Positions 1 to 10,440 of a stretch of 64,000 bases of DNA are shown here, in pieces. The notes beneath the pieces were generated by a model that had not been told where the DNA came from, made no database searches, and saw only the letters and a program-made list of their open reading frames with translations. Both the position numbers and the translations under genes were made by a program. The stretch is from Pleurostoma richardsiae (taxonomy: Eukaryota; Ascomycota; Sordariomycetes; Calosphaeriales; Pleurostomataceae): positions 62,001 through 126,000 of the forward strand of contig JANBVO010000052.1 of assembly GCA_030052745.1 (NCBI GenBank), given 5' to 3'. Each line of letters starts with the position of its first letter. Positions within the stretch are counted from its first letter, which is position 1.

Positions 1-111
1 GCCCCTCCACCCCGCTTGACTGCATCACTCTTCCCAATTGGCATTTCTACATCTCTGTACAGACGGTATTTTCATCCCCATAAGACAAGCGTTTATCAGG
101 CAATAGTCACA

Positions 112-663
112 ATGGCGGCCGAGGCACCCCAGGTCACCCTGCTCAGCAACGACGGGGCTGAGATCGTCGTCGATAAGGTTGTCGCTGAGCGCTCCATGCT
201 CATCAAGAGCATGATTGAGGCCCTCGGTAGCACAGCAGTCGAGGCGAAGGCAATTCCCATTCCCAATGTAAGATTTCCGAAGCAGTACGTCCGTATGTTG
301 TGCCAACTTCCCGCACAGGTCAACGAAGCGACGTTGCGCAAAGTCATGGCGTGGTGCGAACACCATCGCAACGACCCGCTGCCGTCTGGCGATGAGGAGG
401 ACAACAGCAGGAGGGGTACGGATGTTGAAGAGTGGGATCAGAAATTTATGCAGGTCGACCAAGAGATGCTGTTCCAGATTATTCTCGCTTCCAACTACCT
501 TGAAATCAAGCCTCTCCTCGACATCGGCTGCAAGACCGTCGCCAACATGATCAAGGGCAGGTCCCCAGAGGAGATCCGCAAGACTTTTCAGATCGTGAAT
601 GACTTCACCCCGAAGGAGGAAGAAGAGGTCCGGCAGGAGAACGCGTGGGCCCAGGGCCACTAG
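112..663 (+). CDS. SKP1: SKP1, SCF ubiquitin ligase adaptor (2 exons)
   Basis: Skp1 bridges cullin-1 to F-box proteins in SCF ubiquitin ligases. I place exons at 112-267 and 319-663, giving 166 residues, the usual Skp1 length. The N-terminal POZ-like half contains SMLIKSMIE and IPIPN; after splicing this joins [20 protein letters not shown], the canonical Skp1 sequence. The C-terminal half has [39 protein letters not shown] and SPEEIRKTF, which form the F-box-binding helices. The intron (268-318, GTAAGA...CACAG) is 51 bp with no stop, so the unspliced frame stays open and would add 17 foreign residues. The ATG at 112 starts the conserved region; the open frame begins at 16 without a convincing start. 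The last residues (NAWAQGH) depart from the usual NEWAEDR-like end. Whether this is the only SKP1 of the genome cannot be seen here. Confidence 0.93.
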   Translation: MAAEAPQVTLLSNDGAEIVVDKVVAERSMLIKSMIEALGSTAVEAKAIPIPNVRFPKQYVRMLCQLPAQVNEATLRKVMAWCEHHRNDPLPSGDEEDNSRRGTDVEEWDQKFMQVDQEMLFQIILASNYLEIKPLLDIGCKTVANMIKGRSPEEIRKTFQIVNDFTPKEEEEVRQENAWAQGH

Positions 664-1316
664 CACGTCGGACAGGTACTTCCGCCACAATAGACGTCGA
701 AAGTGAAAGTCCTCCGGGCAGAGGCTGGATAGAGCGAGTCAAGTAGATTCTAGCCTTGTCAAATCTTTCCGAGTCTCTATCTACCATACTGTACGTCCGC
801 TGCTTCAACATGCTGGACCATGAGCGCGCAACCGACCGCAGGGTCCCGCGGTCAATGTCTCCCAGGAAATGTGCTGGTCTCCCAGAAGCTCGACCTGGCG
901 CATCGCCGGAGTACAGAGAAGCTGCCCTGTCAGCCAATTTTGGGTCGTACCTGTAGGCAGTGAGACAACCTGTCTCCGCCGGTTATCCGTAGAGCCAGAT
1001 CAGATGGGGCGCAGCACGGGTTCTTGTCGTGGAAAGGGTGTGTGGATGCGGATTTGGTGCATAGTGGTGAGACTGGCCGCGGGCGCTGGAGGCCAATCAT
1101 CCCCGCTGTTGCGCCACACACTCTACCGCCGCAGAGCCAGTACATATGGTTCATGTACCAATGTGTGAACGTCGGCCCTGCGGGCAGCCCCTATGAGTCA
1201 CAACGAGGTGGAATGTTAACGGGCAATCCTGGCCGTCCTTCCTCGATCCTGCGAAAGCCCTCCATCTCCTCCCTCATCCTCAAGTCCAGCACGCAGCCGA
1301 ACAGCGGCGCAGCAAG
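664..1316. other. Intergenic, repeat fragment
   Basis: No coding sequence is supported. It holds one copy of a dispersed repeat (about 916-942) that recurs at 4133-4161, a second shared block near 1108-1125, and a TACTGTAC motif at 787-794. Confidence 0.6.
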
Positions 1317-2534
1317 ATGAGCCATTCTCAGCCCGATCCTCCCCAGGAAGGCCACGCTGCACTGGATGGCGTCTGGAAGCACTTCGGAGTCGATGCGCTG
1401 GCTAGGATTGATCGCACTTATCACTACGACCATCCGGAGCCACTTGAGCGTCTGAAACTCTCAGTATCCGAATTGGAAGTCGTGAAAGAAGCCATTCGAC
1501 ATATCAGGCTCTCTCTAGGTTTTACGGGGCAGAGGATCCCGTCTTTCCCGAGGCAGGACAGGGGCGAGGAGGACTGGGACTGGGCAACTTTCGTTGTGAA
1601 CAAGGCCCAATACCACAAAATTTTCAACGCAGTTACCAGAAGTCTACGGCTCCGACGGGATGGGCCGGGGCTTCGCTACGACTTCACTCCACATCCCGAC
1701 GGAATGCTGGCAGAACTGACCATCCGGCGGCCATGCCTGCTCCAGGGGCAATTCACCAGACTGGTGGAGATCATCATCTCGCGATGCCTCGGGCGGCTAA
1801 GGCGTACCAACTCCCAGTCCACGCCCCTCCAGTGTCAACTGGAGCGCGACCTGCCATGGCCAGCTCTGACGAAAGAGGGCACGCTCGCCTCGAGATACCC
1901 GTGTGCGACATTCGATGACAACCCCGGCTCCGACTTCTCACGCCCGGCTCGCTTCGTTCTCGAGGTCGGCATGGGCGAGAAGAGCAAAGTAATCCGCCGG
2001 CGGGCTGAGGAATACGTACGCCTCGGCTCAGCCCTCGTTGTTATTTTCGATCTGTCGTACCGACGTCCCCAAACTACCGACCCGGGCGCGGATCCCATGC
2101 CATGCTATAGCGTCTACCGCCGCAAATCGTCGACCGGTGGACCGCCGTATGAGGCTTCGCTGGACGCGGAAGACGTGGTCTTCGCCGAAGATCTGAAAGG
2201 ACAATATCTAAGCGAGATTGATTCGGATCTTGAGGTCCTCTGCCACCATGAGTATTACGACCTCTTCGAACGTCGTAATGGTTTCATACTCAGTGACGAT
2301 CTTGGTTTCTGCTCAAACCAGGAAGGAAAGGGCTGCATGACTTTGAAGATGTCAGACTTTTTTCCCCTCGACAGATTCAAAGACGAAGGTCAAGAGGACT
2401 TTGAGGTCGAGATTCCTAATGCCCAATTTACTAAGGCCATGGAATTGGCGGCCACAAGGGTAGGTGTATACAGGTACTATCACTTATCGGACGAGCGCGA
2501 GGAAGACAACCTGAGCGAGGACGATGGGGAGTGA
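1317..2534 (+). CDS. Fungal protein with degenerate PD-(D/E)XK nuclease-like core
   Basis: Single-exon gene of 405 residues. Around residues 194-250 it reads YPCATF, then RFVLEVGMGEKSKVIRRRA, then EEYVRLGSALVVIFDL. This matches the layout of fungal proteins with a restriction-endonuclease-like fold (PD-A-x-F, then a hydrophobic strand with ExG/ExS, then a helix and a strand). In the usual pattern the first motif is P-D; here it is P-C (195-196), and the third motif keeps only E216, so nuclease activity is doubtful. The N-terminal 130 residues are helical and charged; the C-terminus ends in an acidic tail. The ATG at 1317 is the first in frame. Fold assignment is inferred from motif order; function is unknown. 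Confidence 0.75.
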   Translation: MSHSQPDPPQEGHAALDGVWKHFGVDALARIDRTYHYDHPEPLERLKLSVSELEVVKEAIRHIRLSLGFTGQRIPSFPRQDRGEEDWDWATFVVNKAQYHKIFNAVTRSLRLRRDGPGLRYDFTPHPDGMLAELTIRRPCLLQGQFTRLVEIIISRCLGRLRRTNSQSTPLQCQLERDLPWPALTKEGTLASRYPCATFDDNPGSDFSRPARFVLEVGMGEKSKVIRRRAEEYVRLGSALVVIFDLSYRRPQTTDPGADPMPCYSVYRRKSSTGGPPYEASLDAEDVVFAEDLKGQYLSEIDSDLEVLCHHEYYDLFERRNGFILSDDLGFCSNQEGKGCMTLKMSDFFPLDRFKDEGQEDFEVEIPNAQFTKAMELAATRVGVYRYYHLSDEREEDNLSEDDGE

Positions 2535-2908
2535 TTCATGATGAGAACGACGGCAGAGTTTCCCTGTTGTATATACAGCCGGCCGCCTCACCGACCCGTG
2601 TCTCCGTCCCAATCGTGATACTCTTGTCTGCTCCTTACATGGTAGGCGGGAAGCGCACTTGCGTTGCCAGAGGGGTTTGGAGGAGACATTCTCGGGAGAG
2701 TTGCAAAGAGACACGTTCCTTCAGGGGGCCCATCATAGCACCTGGATTGAATCACCTTCTAGCACCCGCAGCTTGCAGCCTCTGTTCTACCACCACGTAG
2801 GTTTCTCTCGTCGCTCTCTGAAGCGCCATTTCCATTTTAGCGCCTGCGTCCAGCAGCTCCTTCAGTATCTCTTGATGATCCATCACGGCGGCCCAGTACG
2901 GCAGTGTC

Positions 2909-3728
2909 TCAATCGCCGTTCGGCCGTTGCTCCATAACCACTTCAGTAGCCCCCTCAGGGTCCGCACCCTTTCCAAGCAGAGTCGACACATCCAGGTGTC
3001 CAGCTTGGACTGCCAGACTCAGCGGCGTCCTCCCACCGTGATCCTGAATGTCGACATTTGCTCCGTGCTGAAGAAGGGCCCGCACCGTAAGCTCGAAGCC
3101 ATGCCTAGCCGCCTCGTGAAGAGCGGTCATGCCATCTTTGTCTTGGACGTCCACGTCAATGCCTCGATCGAGAATCATGTGAACGGTCTCTGCGTGCCCT
3201 TTTGACGATGCCGCGTGCAAGGCAGTTGTTCCAGTATCCGTCTTATGCGCGATGTCCGCACCAAGACGAATTAACTTGTCGACCATTGAGCTCCTCCCCG
3301 CATGCGCAGCCTCGATCAAGACCAAATCCGGCGACCTCTCGAGTTCTCTAGGTCGCGTGACACCCAAGGCTTGCAGCTGGGTCGACAATGAGTGGGCATT
3401 TCTTGCGTGCTTTTGCAAATTGTCATATCGTGGAAACGTCTTGGTGCAGCCGGGGAATGGGCAATGGTACTTTTCCTGAGTACTCCCATGCGTGCCATGC
3501 CGCTGGAGATCGTGGTACAGTGCAAATCCCCTCTCGCATTGGTTACATTTGTATGGTTTGGTGTGCGTCTTGACATGACGGCTGAGTTCATTTCGTCATT
3601 CATCCGTTGCTAATGTCCTGTATGTACAGTCCATAATGATAGATGCATGCTTACCGCAATAGGCTCTCTTTGTCGAATGATCTTATACAATGATCGCAAC
3701 GAAACTGCTGGTGTTGAGGAGCATCCAT
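2909..3728 (-). CDS. C2H2 zinc fingers plus ankyrin repeats
   Basis: Exon 1 is 3655-3728 and exon 2 is 2909-3581, read on the minus strand; the 73-bp intron (GTAAGC...CTCAG) restores the first zinc finger. The product is 248 residues. Three C2H2 fingers come first: CDHC...HVKTH, CNQCERGF...HGTH and, after a TQEKYHC linker, CPFPGC...HARNAH. Four ankyrin repeats follow, with TTALHAASSKGHAETVHMIL and MTALHEAARHG, HGGRTPLSLAVQAGH as clear units. The fingers suggest nucleic-acid binding and the repeats a protein surface; no target is known. The frame stops at 2909, but another minus frame from about 2935 to 2752 carries a further ankyrin-like unit (NGRTAIETLPYWAAV, EILKELLDAGAK), so a small frame break near 2935 may have removed the last repeat. 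Confidence 0.82.
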
Positions 3729-4822
3729 GTCACAAGGACTGTATGTATACAGTAGACGACGAAGAGTAAGACGGGCGTTCAACTAGCAAGTCCTTTAAAC
3801 CGCATGAAGATGTGCCGTGGGGACGGAAGAGAGGTCCTGCTTTATAGTTGTCCATTACCGCAGGACGCAGGATAGGGCGTCGATCATCTACTAGTTGATT
3901 GGCCGCCCAACGCCCTACAGGCTATCCATAAGTCAACATGGCCGCCCGTAGGCGGCAAGGGGGAGAAAACAAAGCGACCTTACTCTCGTGCCTCACCGCT
4001 TGGCCGGCATGCTACTGTACTGTACTGAATGCAGTCCTTTCGAAGCATCCTCGGATAAAGTGCGGTAGAGATCGGGGCTGCGACATCGAAACCGGACCAA
4101 CGATACGATGTCACACTGACGGCTTCCAGCACGGAGAAGCTGCCCCGTCAGCCAGATTTTGCTGTCAGCTGTATCCTTCGGTATCTGCAAGTACTGACGT
4201 GTGTGACGACATGAAAGTATGTAGAAGATGTTGCCCCTGAGCGTACATGTGGGAGGGCACGGTCTTGTTGTGCGCCACACTCTGCTTGAACGAAGTCATC
4301 CGAATATGGCCCCATCGTAAAGCGGCTCCGAAGTATCGGATCCATAATGGACCTCAGAGCACCTGGGGAGACACAGGATAGGCCAGCTATACTTACAGCT
4401 CCTCGAGGGCTCGGAGGCGTCTAAGAACGGCTGACGGATGGCCTACAAAATTGGCGACTGAGATATGTGCCACATCACAGCCTCTGAAATTTAGATTCAT
4501 TCTACCATGGCCTGTGTTCATCCGGCGAGAATGATACAGAAAAGGAGTCTAGACTACAGTATCACCCCCTCGGGAGGTCAGGGCGATGTAAAGTGTACGC
4601 GCAGCTTCGATGGAGGGCAATTTCGTCTGTAAGATGAGACAAGCTGAACCCTTGTTTACCGAGGCAATAGATGAGGTCGATGACGATTGTTAATGGCGTG
4701 TAGTCGCGCAAAATGAGAGAAACAGGCGTCTCGGATCCGTTATACGACGAATGCGAGCAGGTCATTGACCGACGATCTGGCATCTCGGAAATCCGCCGTC
4801 CGCGTCATCTTCCTCGGGAGGA
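3729..4822. other. Intergenic, repeat fragments
   Basis: No gene supported. Contains the second copy of the 916-942 repeat (4133-4161), the associated GCGCCACAC block (about 4267-4283), and a TACTGTACTGTACTG run at 4013-4027. Confidence 0.6.
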
Positions 4823-5836
4823 ATGTCGGCGCCCACGTTCCTGGAGTTCGCATCGTGGCGGAGGCTGCTGCTCCTTGCTTGCGCCCTTGTCGGGATTGTT
4901 CTGCCGGCGCTGCTCTTCTACGACCGATGGGGCGACGCGCCGGGAAACATTCAATTGGGGTCCGTTCTCGAGACCATGAAAGAGTCGGGACCTACTATCC
5001 TTTCCGGCAGCGGAGTCAGCAACAATCCAGACGACGCGTACGTCGCTGTGTGTCTGGCGATTAGGAACCAGGCACCCGACCTGCCGGAATGGCTGCAGCA
5101 TCACTACTACAACATGGGGGTCAGGAAGTTCTACATCATGGACGATGGATCTAGCCCGCCGGTCTCCGACTTCCTCGATACCTACCCCATACCGGCCGAG
5201 GCCATCGAGTTCCACTACTACAACGAGTCTGAGCGAATGACTTACATGCAGGCCAAGGTATACGATGAGTGCATCGGGTTTGGGCAGCAGCACGGCCAGA
5301 CGTGGATGGCGTTCATCGACGCCGACGAGTACTTTGACACCCCCGGCTCGGAGACCATGAGCGAGGTCCTGAGGTCTTTCGAGCCCATCGATGCCGTCGG
5401 CGCCGTCGGCGTCAACTGGAGGATGCACACGTCCAACGGCCAGCTCATCCGCGCCAACTCCGTGATGCAGGCCTACACGGAGTGCATCTACGACGACCCA
5501 GAGGGCAACAACGAAGCCTCCGACAACAAGCACATAAAGTCCATCGTGAGGCTGGCGTACTACGAGTCGATGGAGAATCCCCACAAGTTCCGCCTTAAGC
5601 AAGGCGCCATCACGGTGGGCGAGCACGGGGACTGGATACAGCACTATGCCTTCCGCCAGCCCATCACGCGGGACAGGTTGGCACTCCACCACTACGCCGT
5701 CAAGAGCAGGCAGGAGTACGAGGAGAAGATCAGCCGGGGCAATGCCATGTCGGATCCGAAGGACTGGGGGTTCTGGAACCACGTTGAAGAGATGCCGCAC
5801 GTCCACTGCCCGGAGATGCTGCGGTGGGTCAAGTGA
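4823..5836 (+). CDS. Glycosyltransferase, family 92 / DUF23-like, type II membrane protein
   Basis: Single exon, 337 residues. A cytosolic start (FASWRR) is followed by one hydrophobic segment at residues 14-32 (LLLLACALVGIVLPALLF), the layout of a Golgi type II enzyme. The catalytic region has VAVCLAIRNQAPDLPEWLQ (76-92), a GT-A type IMDDGSSP (105-112), and FIDADEYF with a DxD metal-binding motif at 166-168. Near the end ALHHYAVKSRQEYEEKISRG (288-306) matches the conserved HY-KS-EF-K-RG segment of family 92 / glycosyltransferase-2-like enzymes. It probably transfers a sugar to a glycan in the secretory pathway; donor and acceptor cannot be told. The ATG at 4823 precedes the membrane anchor, which supports this start. 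Confidence 0.88.
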   Translation: MSAPTFLEFASWRRLLLLACALVGIVLPALLFYDRWGDAPGNIQLGSVLETMKESGPTILSGSGVSNNPDDAYVAVCLAIRNQAPDLPEWLQHHYYNMGVRKFYIMDDGSSPPVSDFLDTYPIPAEAIEFHYYNESERMTYMQAKVYDECIGFGQQHGQTWMAFIDADEYFDTPGSETMSEVLRSFEPIDAVGAVGVNWRMHTSNGQLIRANSVMQAYTECIYDDPEGNNEASDNKHIKSIVRLAYYESMENPHKFRLKQGAITVGEHGDWIQHYAFRQPITRDRLALHHYAVKSRQEYEEKISRGNAMSDPKDWGFWNHVEEMPHVHCPEMLRWVK

Positions 5837-8244
5837 TGATCAATGGCTGATGTCGATCACGGTTGTTCGGGGCGTGGCGTTGGATGAGGGGATGGTTAGG
5901 TAGATACAGCTTCGAGGGATGGTCAGCCTGCCTACCATGAAGTTTTCCACATGAGTGTTTGGGGTTTAGATCCATTCTCGGCCACCTCGTGAATGCGGCG
6001 AGAGTTCCATTGTGAACCGGCCAGAGGCTTGTGCCTGATGCTACTCCGCGTGTTTCGCGAACAAGGAGAAAGGACTGCCCTCAATTCCTGTCGGAGACAC
6101 AGCGCGCTCCGTATATTGTACGCCTGAGCTACACTACGGGCAACCATTCGCCTTGTCCCTCGCTGACCTGCACAGTCATTTGGCGCCGCTCACATGCTGT
6201 CTTGATCTCTTCCACGAGTTCCCCTTCGAGTCCAGGTGGTACGGGTATCGTCACCGTCATCCAACGCACGGAGGCCTTGTTTGTTCGATGGTTGGAAAGC
6301 TGGCGGCTGGCGCACCACTCCTTGTCTTTCATCTCTGTCTCAATGTCCTTCCAGATCATGCAGGGAATCCTCAGCCTGAGCGAGGTAGTTGTGGTAATGA
6401 TATGAGCCACAGATGATCCGCCAGACGCACACTGGCGCGGTATCTCGGCATCTGGAGACAGTCGTCAATACGGGGAAACGGCAGTCGGGCCCAAATGCAC
6501 TCACCCATACAGCCCTGACAGTTGTCAGCGGGCATCTCCGTAGACTTGCGACTGCAGTAACGTAGCACACGAATACTGGGCGAATACTGTGCTATAGAGA
6601 GCAGCGGGTAGACAAGCGGAAAGCAGACTTAAGAGGTCGAAGCATTGAGCTGTCCCCAAACCAACGTCGAAAACGCCTTTAGCAGGGCAGTGCTGCCGGC
6701 TGTGCTTCGCCATGTTTGACTCCAGCTTCTGACCAACAGGGCGTCTAGGTCAGTTAGTCCCGTGTGGCGTGTGACTCATGCTGTTGGCTGGGCGTTGGTG
6801 GACGTCCGGATACGCATCGGAAGCGCGACTAGGGACGATACGCATTCACTTGAAGACCATCGTCTGTTGAGAGCCTAGTTTTCTCTAACCCACCGGCGCA
6901 GCATTTTTCGCCCCTGAAAGTCAAACGGCGCAAAGCGCAGCAACTTCAAGACGGCGAAATCAGGGCATCACGCTGCCAAGCGCGACAGCAAAATACACTC
7001 GCACTTACATCCTCAGCCTGAATCAGTCTTCTGGTATTCCAAATGTTCATCTCTCAATCAGGATTCGTTCCTCTCGCTGCAGAAAGCGGATTACCATCTG
7101 GCTTGGATGATCCTCCTGACCAAATCCATGACCTCGTTACATCGCACGTCCTCCGGCATCCCTCATCTCGGATCGAGCCAAGGACTACTGTAGTAGGCAC
7201 GAAATCCGAAGCCGGCTTTCAGGTTTGAAGTCACCTACTTTTCGACGACTGCCCTTGACCCTCCTGCACCGCTTCCTCATAGGATGGAGGAGGGCCATTC
7301 CCTCGAACTTTAAGGAGATTGAGATCCCCATGGCGAACGTAGTATTTACATAATTCTAGAGGCAGGCCACAAATTTTCCTAGACCAAGGGCGGCGTTTAT
7401 GCTGGCAAAGGCCACCCTCTCTCGTTTTAGGATCCAGATGACCCTCACTCTATAGCCGCAGAATTAGATAACGCACACCGTTAATATAAGAGTACATGTT
7501 CTTGACTGACGCATTCGTAGTAGAAGGCGAATGTCCCCTTATCACTAGCACGCATGGCGTGAAGCTGGTCGAGGTTGGATAGATTTTCCAAAATGCGAAG
7601 AAGGCCAAATGTGACCTAGTAAGAGAGCGGCGAGCGGTCTGCAAAAGGTTGCATCAGCATGGACGATGGTACAGTACTGTAATATACGATTCTCTAGGTT
7701 CCGTGTGCCCCTCGGGGGCACGTACGTGCCACGATATGATTCGTAGATATTTGACTCTAGGTTGGCAAGAGAACGTGGATATCACATGGGTCTAAGCCGA
7801 CGACGCGATGCGGCCCAACCACTCGTCCGTTGCGGCTGCTGATGTGGGCCGACGAACAGTGCTGAGAAGCTGCAGGCAATGGTTTTGCTGGTCTCCAGCC
7901 AGAGTCACCCTCTCTAGAAGTTTCTCCGCACAGTCTGCCTCGAGATGACAGTTTGAAGCAGCGGAGGGCAGACGCTGTAGGGGTTACAGTGCGACACGTA
8001 TCTGGGCGTGCCGTTACGCCCAGGCTATGGAGAAGAATTTTCCAGCAGAGCTCCATCTTTGTATCGGCGGACCTTTTGGTACTACCCCTGAGAGAGAGAT
8101 TCTAACTAATATGAGCCGTCCAGCCAGCCGGCTAAAGCGGACACCTCGCTATAAAATTAATCCCAACCCCATAACTAAAGAGGGGGGGCTCTATGGTAAG
8201 GAGATGAGATCGGCTTCAGGAACTCATGCGGAAAAGAGCTGTAT
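5837..8244. other. Long intergenic stretch
   Basis: About 2.4 kb without a supported gene. Small open frames on the minus strand near 6129-6568 (one with several cysteines, another ending in VTIPVPPGLEGELVEEIK) look slightly coding-like but cannot be joined into a model. A perfect 12-bp palindrome TACAGTACTGTA lies at 7670-7681. An A+T-biased tract around 8145-8185 may be an old repeat. Confidence 0.45.
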
Positions 8245-8715
8245 TTACAGCACGTCTCCAGAAATCAAACTCCACCTACTATCTTCTCGGCGTGCCTTCT
8301 TAGATACGCAGAGCGATACTAGACTACATGTTATTTCCCTTTCAAACAATGCCCAATCGTAGCGGGTTGGCGACGCTCTCGGATGAACAACGGACCCTAT
8401 GAAGGCCGTTGGGTGGGAGAACCAGTGGTCGTGATTTTTCCTGGCCTCGGCGTTGCTTGGAATGGCCTCTATCCCATCCTCGAGCTCCCAGATCGCATGG
8501 CCAGCCGTGATGCCGTAGAGACGGATTTCACTCTTGTCCGTGAGAAACTTGAAGCCTCCGAACCTCGCTAGCCTCGTCCTGCCGGAGCTGCGCACGAGGC
8601 GGATCGGCGTTCCGCACATTGTTGTTACCATGTTCGTGAGGCAGCTATAGATCGTTGGCAGGGCAGAGAATAGCAGAGCGGTGCACAGACCGTCTGCCGG
8701 CAGATTCGGCTTCAT
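8245..8715 (-). pseudogene. Fragment of a fungal protease-like family (TAGHA...DWALFE)
   Basis: The open frame from ATG 8715 encodes 156 residues. It carries ARFGGFKFLTDKSEIRLYGI, then TAGHAIWE and, later, RYDWALFE. This order (GG-x-hydrophobic, TAGH with a His, then DWALF) recurs in large fungal proteins with a trypsin-like arrangement of His and Asp. No Ser motif is visible, and the sequence after DWALFE looks random before the stop at 8245. I see no upstream exon. It is best read as a truncated or decayed member; an unrecognised intron cannot be excluded. Confidence 0.5.
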
Positions 8716-9141
8716 GTTGTTGGCGGTCGTCGCTCAATTTCATCTTCTTCATTGACTTGAGCACTTACACCCACAAGAGCCTTTGGAATCAAACTAGATA
8801 GGTCGGGCACAGGCGTGACTGGCTCGAGCGGAGGCGTTAAATTTTCCACTGTCATCAAGACCGTTGCAGCCCCATACCAGACACTACAGGTGGAGGCCGG
8901 CGCGGGCCGCGAGGGTCGACCCGTTCTTCGACTACTACCAATGGTTCACGGCGTACTACCTGCCCGGTGATGTCGGGCATTCACATCCGGCTATGCCATC
9001 ACTTGTCGACCTCATGGAGATCAATACTCCTTCTTAGACTTGTTTCTGTACCACATTCCGATCTAGCTGTAACCCCAGCAAACCGTGATAACCGAATGAC
9101 AGGTCACCCGATTCATATCCGGCAGGGTCGGTCCGCTGGTA

Positions 9142-10440
9142 TCAATAGCCTGAATCCATATCGGAATCGTGCCCGAGACTGGCACGGTCGGGCTGCTCGC
9201 GCTCGCACAGGCGCCTGCGCCTGCGCCTGCGCCTGTGCGAGATCCGCTCCGCCGCAAGCTGATAGTTCGTGTGCTGGAGCTGAGAGCGGAGCTTCTGGAT
9301 CCGTGCGGCGCAGGCGCCCAACACACCGGCAGCGAAATCACCGAGGCCTCCCAGGTCTGCGAAGGCGTCCATCTCAACGAGCTCCTCGATGTGGTCAGCA
9401 GCCGCGGAAGCCACCAGCTTGTGCAACGCTGTGTCGCCGGTGGAATGAGAGAGCTCCCTGACGAGGGAGAAAAAGGCCTCTGCTGACCAGTCCTCTCGGA
9501 AGGCGTGGTCAATGCGCGAATTGGCGAGCGCGACCAGCTGAGATATATCGTAATAGTCTGCTATAGCATTCATGCGCGCGTGGCACAGGATCGCTTCGGG
9601 CGTCGACTCTACTCGGTAGTCTTTCGTATACAGGAAGTCGAGCATCCGGTCGACGGTGTCAACGTCGAAGTCTACTTCGATCTCGTTTGTCTCCGCCTCC
9701 TATCCTCCAGTCAGCTTCCGTGGCATTTTGATCGTGTTGCGGGAGGCCCTTACCGCGAAACCCCCTCGAACTGCGGCAGCAAGGACCCTAGACTGCGTGC
9801 AGACTATGACCTTGTGGGCTTCGAAACGTGTTCCATGGCAAACCAGGGTGAGATCGCTGTAATGGGGTTCCCTTCGCAGCCGAGCGAAAAGGGAATGGCG
9901 ACAAGCGTCTCTCGGGAGGGCCGGTTCGACTGTTGCGCAGACTGTACCTGCCTCCGTCAACCCAGCTTCGGACGCGACGCTCTTTTCGAGTTCTCGGTTT
10001 TCATAACAGTGTCTGATGAATTTGACCACCGCTGCCACAATCCCGGACGGCACATCAAGGTATTCATGGTCGACGCCCAGACTTCCCCGATATTTGATCA
10101 GCAGCACGTTGCCCCTCCAGAATAGCCGTCCCTCTTGAAAGGCATCTCCGATCAACTGACGACAGATCTCATTGACGGAGTCCAGAGATGAGAGTGTATA
10201 GTAGAGAAGGTAGCAGCCATGGTGGGACGGCTCCACGGCTTGGATGAAGGTCCCTTCGGCACCAGGAGACTCGGCAGCGTCCACGTAGAAAGTCGCGAAG
10301 CCTTGCTCAGAGAAAGCATCGCCCATCCAACCATCCAGATAGGGCACCCTGGGCTCATCTCGCTGCGAGAAAGAATAGGAAACGAGACCTATTTCCATAC
10401 CGTTGGCAGGGAGGATCAACGCCAGCCGACTTGCTGCCAT
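9142..10440 (-). CDS. BTB/POZ domain protein (2 exons)
   Basis: Exon 1 is 9754-10440 and exon 2 is 9142-9699; a 54-bp intron (GTAAGG...GGATAG) lies between, phase 0, giving 414 residues. The BTB domain spans about 181-300: SLFARLRREPHYSDLTLVC, FEAHKVIVCTQS, then after splicing TNEIEVDFDVDTVDRMLDFL and YTKDYRV. BTB proteins commonly dimerise and act as substrate adaptors for cullin-3 ligases, though many fungal ones are uncharacterised. The N-terminal 150 residues are a separate globular region (RGNVLLIKYRGS, EYLDVPSGIVAAVVKFI) of unknown function. The C-terminus has a run of eight arginines (coded by the GCGCCT repeats near 9213) and an acidic tail DSDMDSGY. Without the splice the domain is cut in two. 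Confidence 0.88.
9207..9240. repeat. GCGCCT hexamer microsatellite in the BTB gene
   Basis: Four to five tandem GCGCCT-type hexamers. Read in the minus-strand gene they code for a polyarginine stretch, which may act as a basic or nuclear-localising patch and is prone to length change. Confidence 0.8.

Noticed and set aside
4805-5806. 333-codon minus frame opposite the glycosyltransferase
   Set aside because: It mirrors the coding strand and lacks any domain; the plus frame has membrane anchor and DxD motif.
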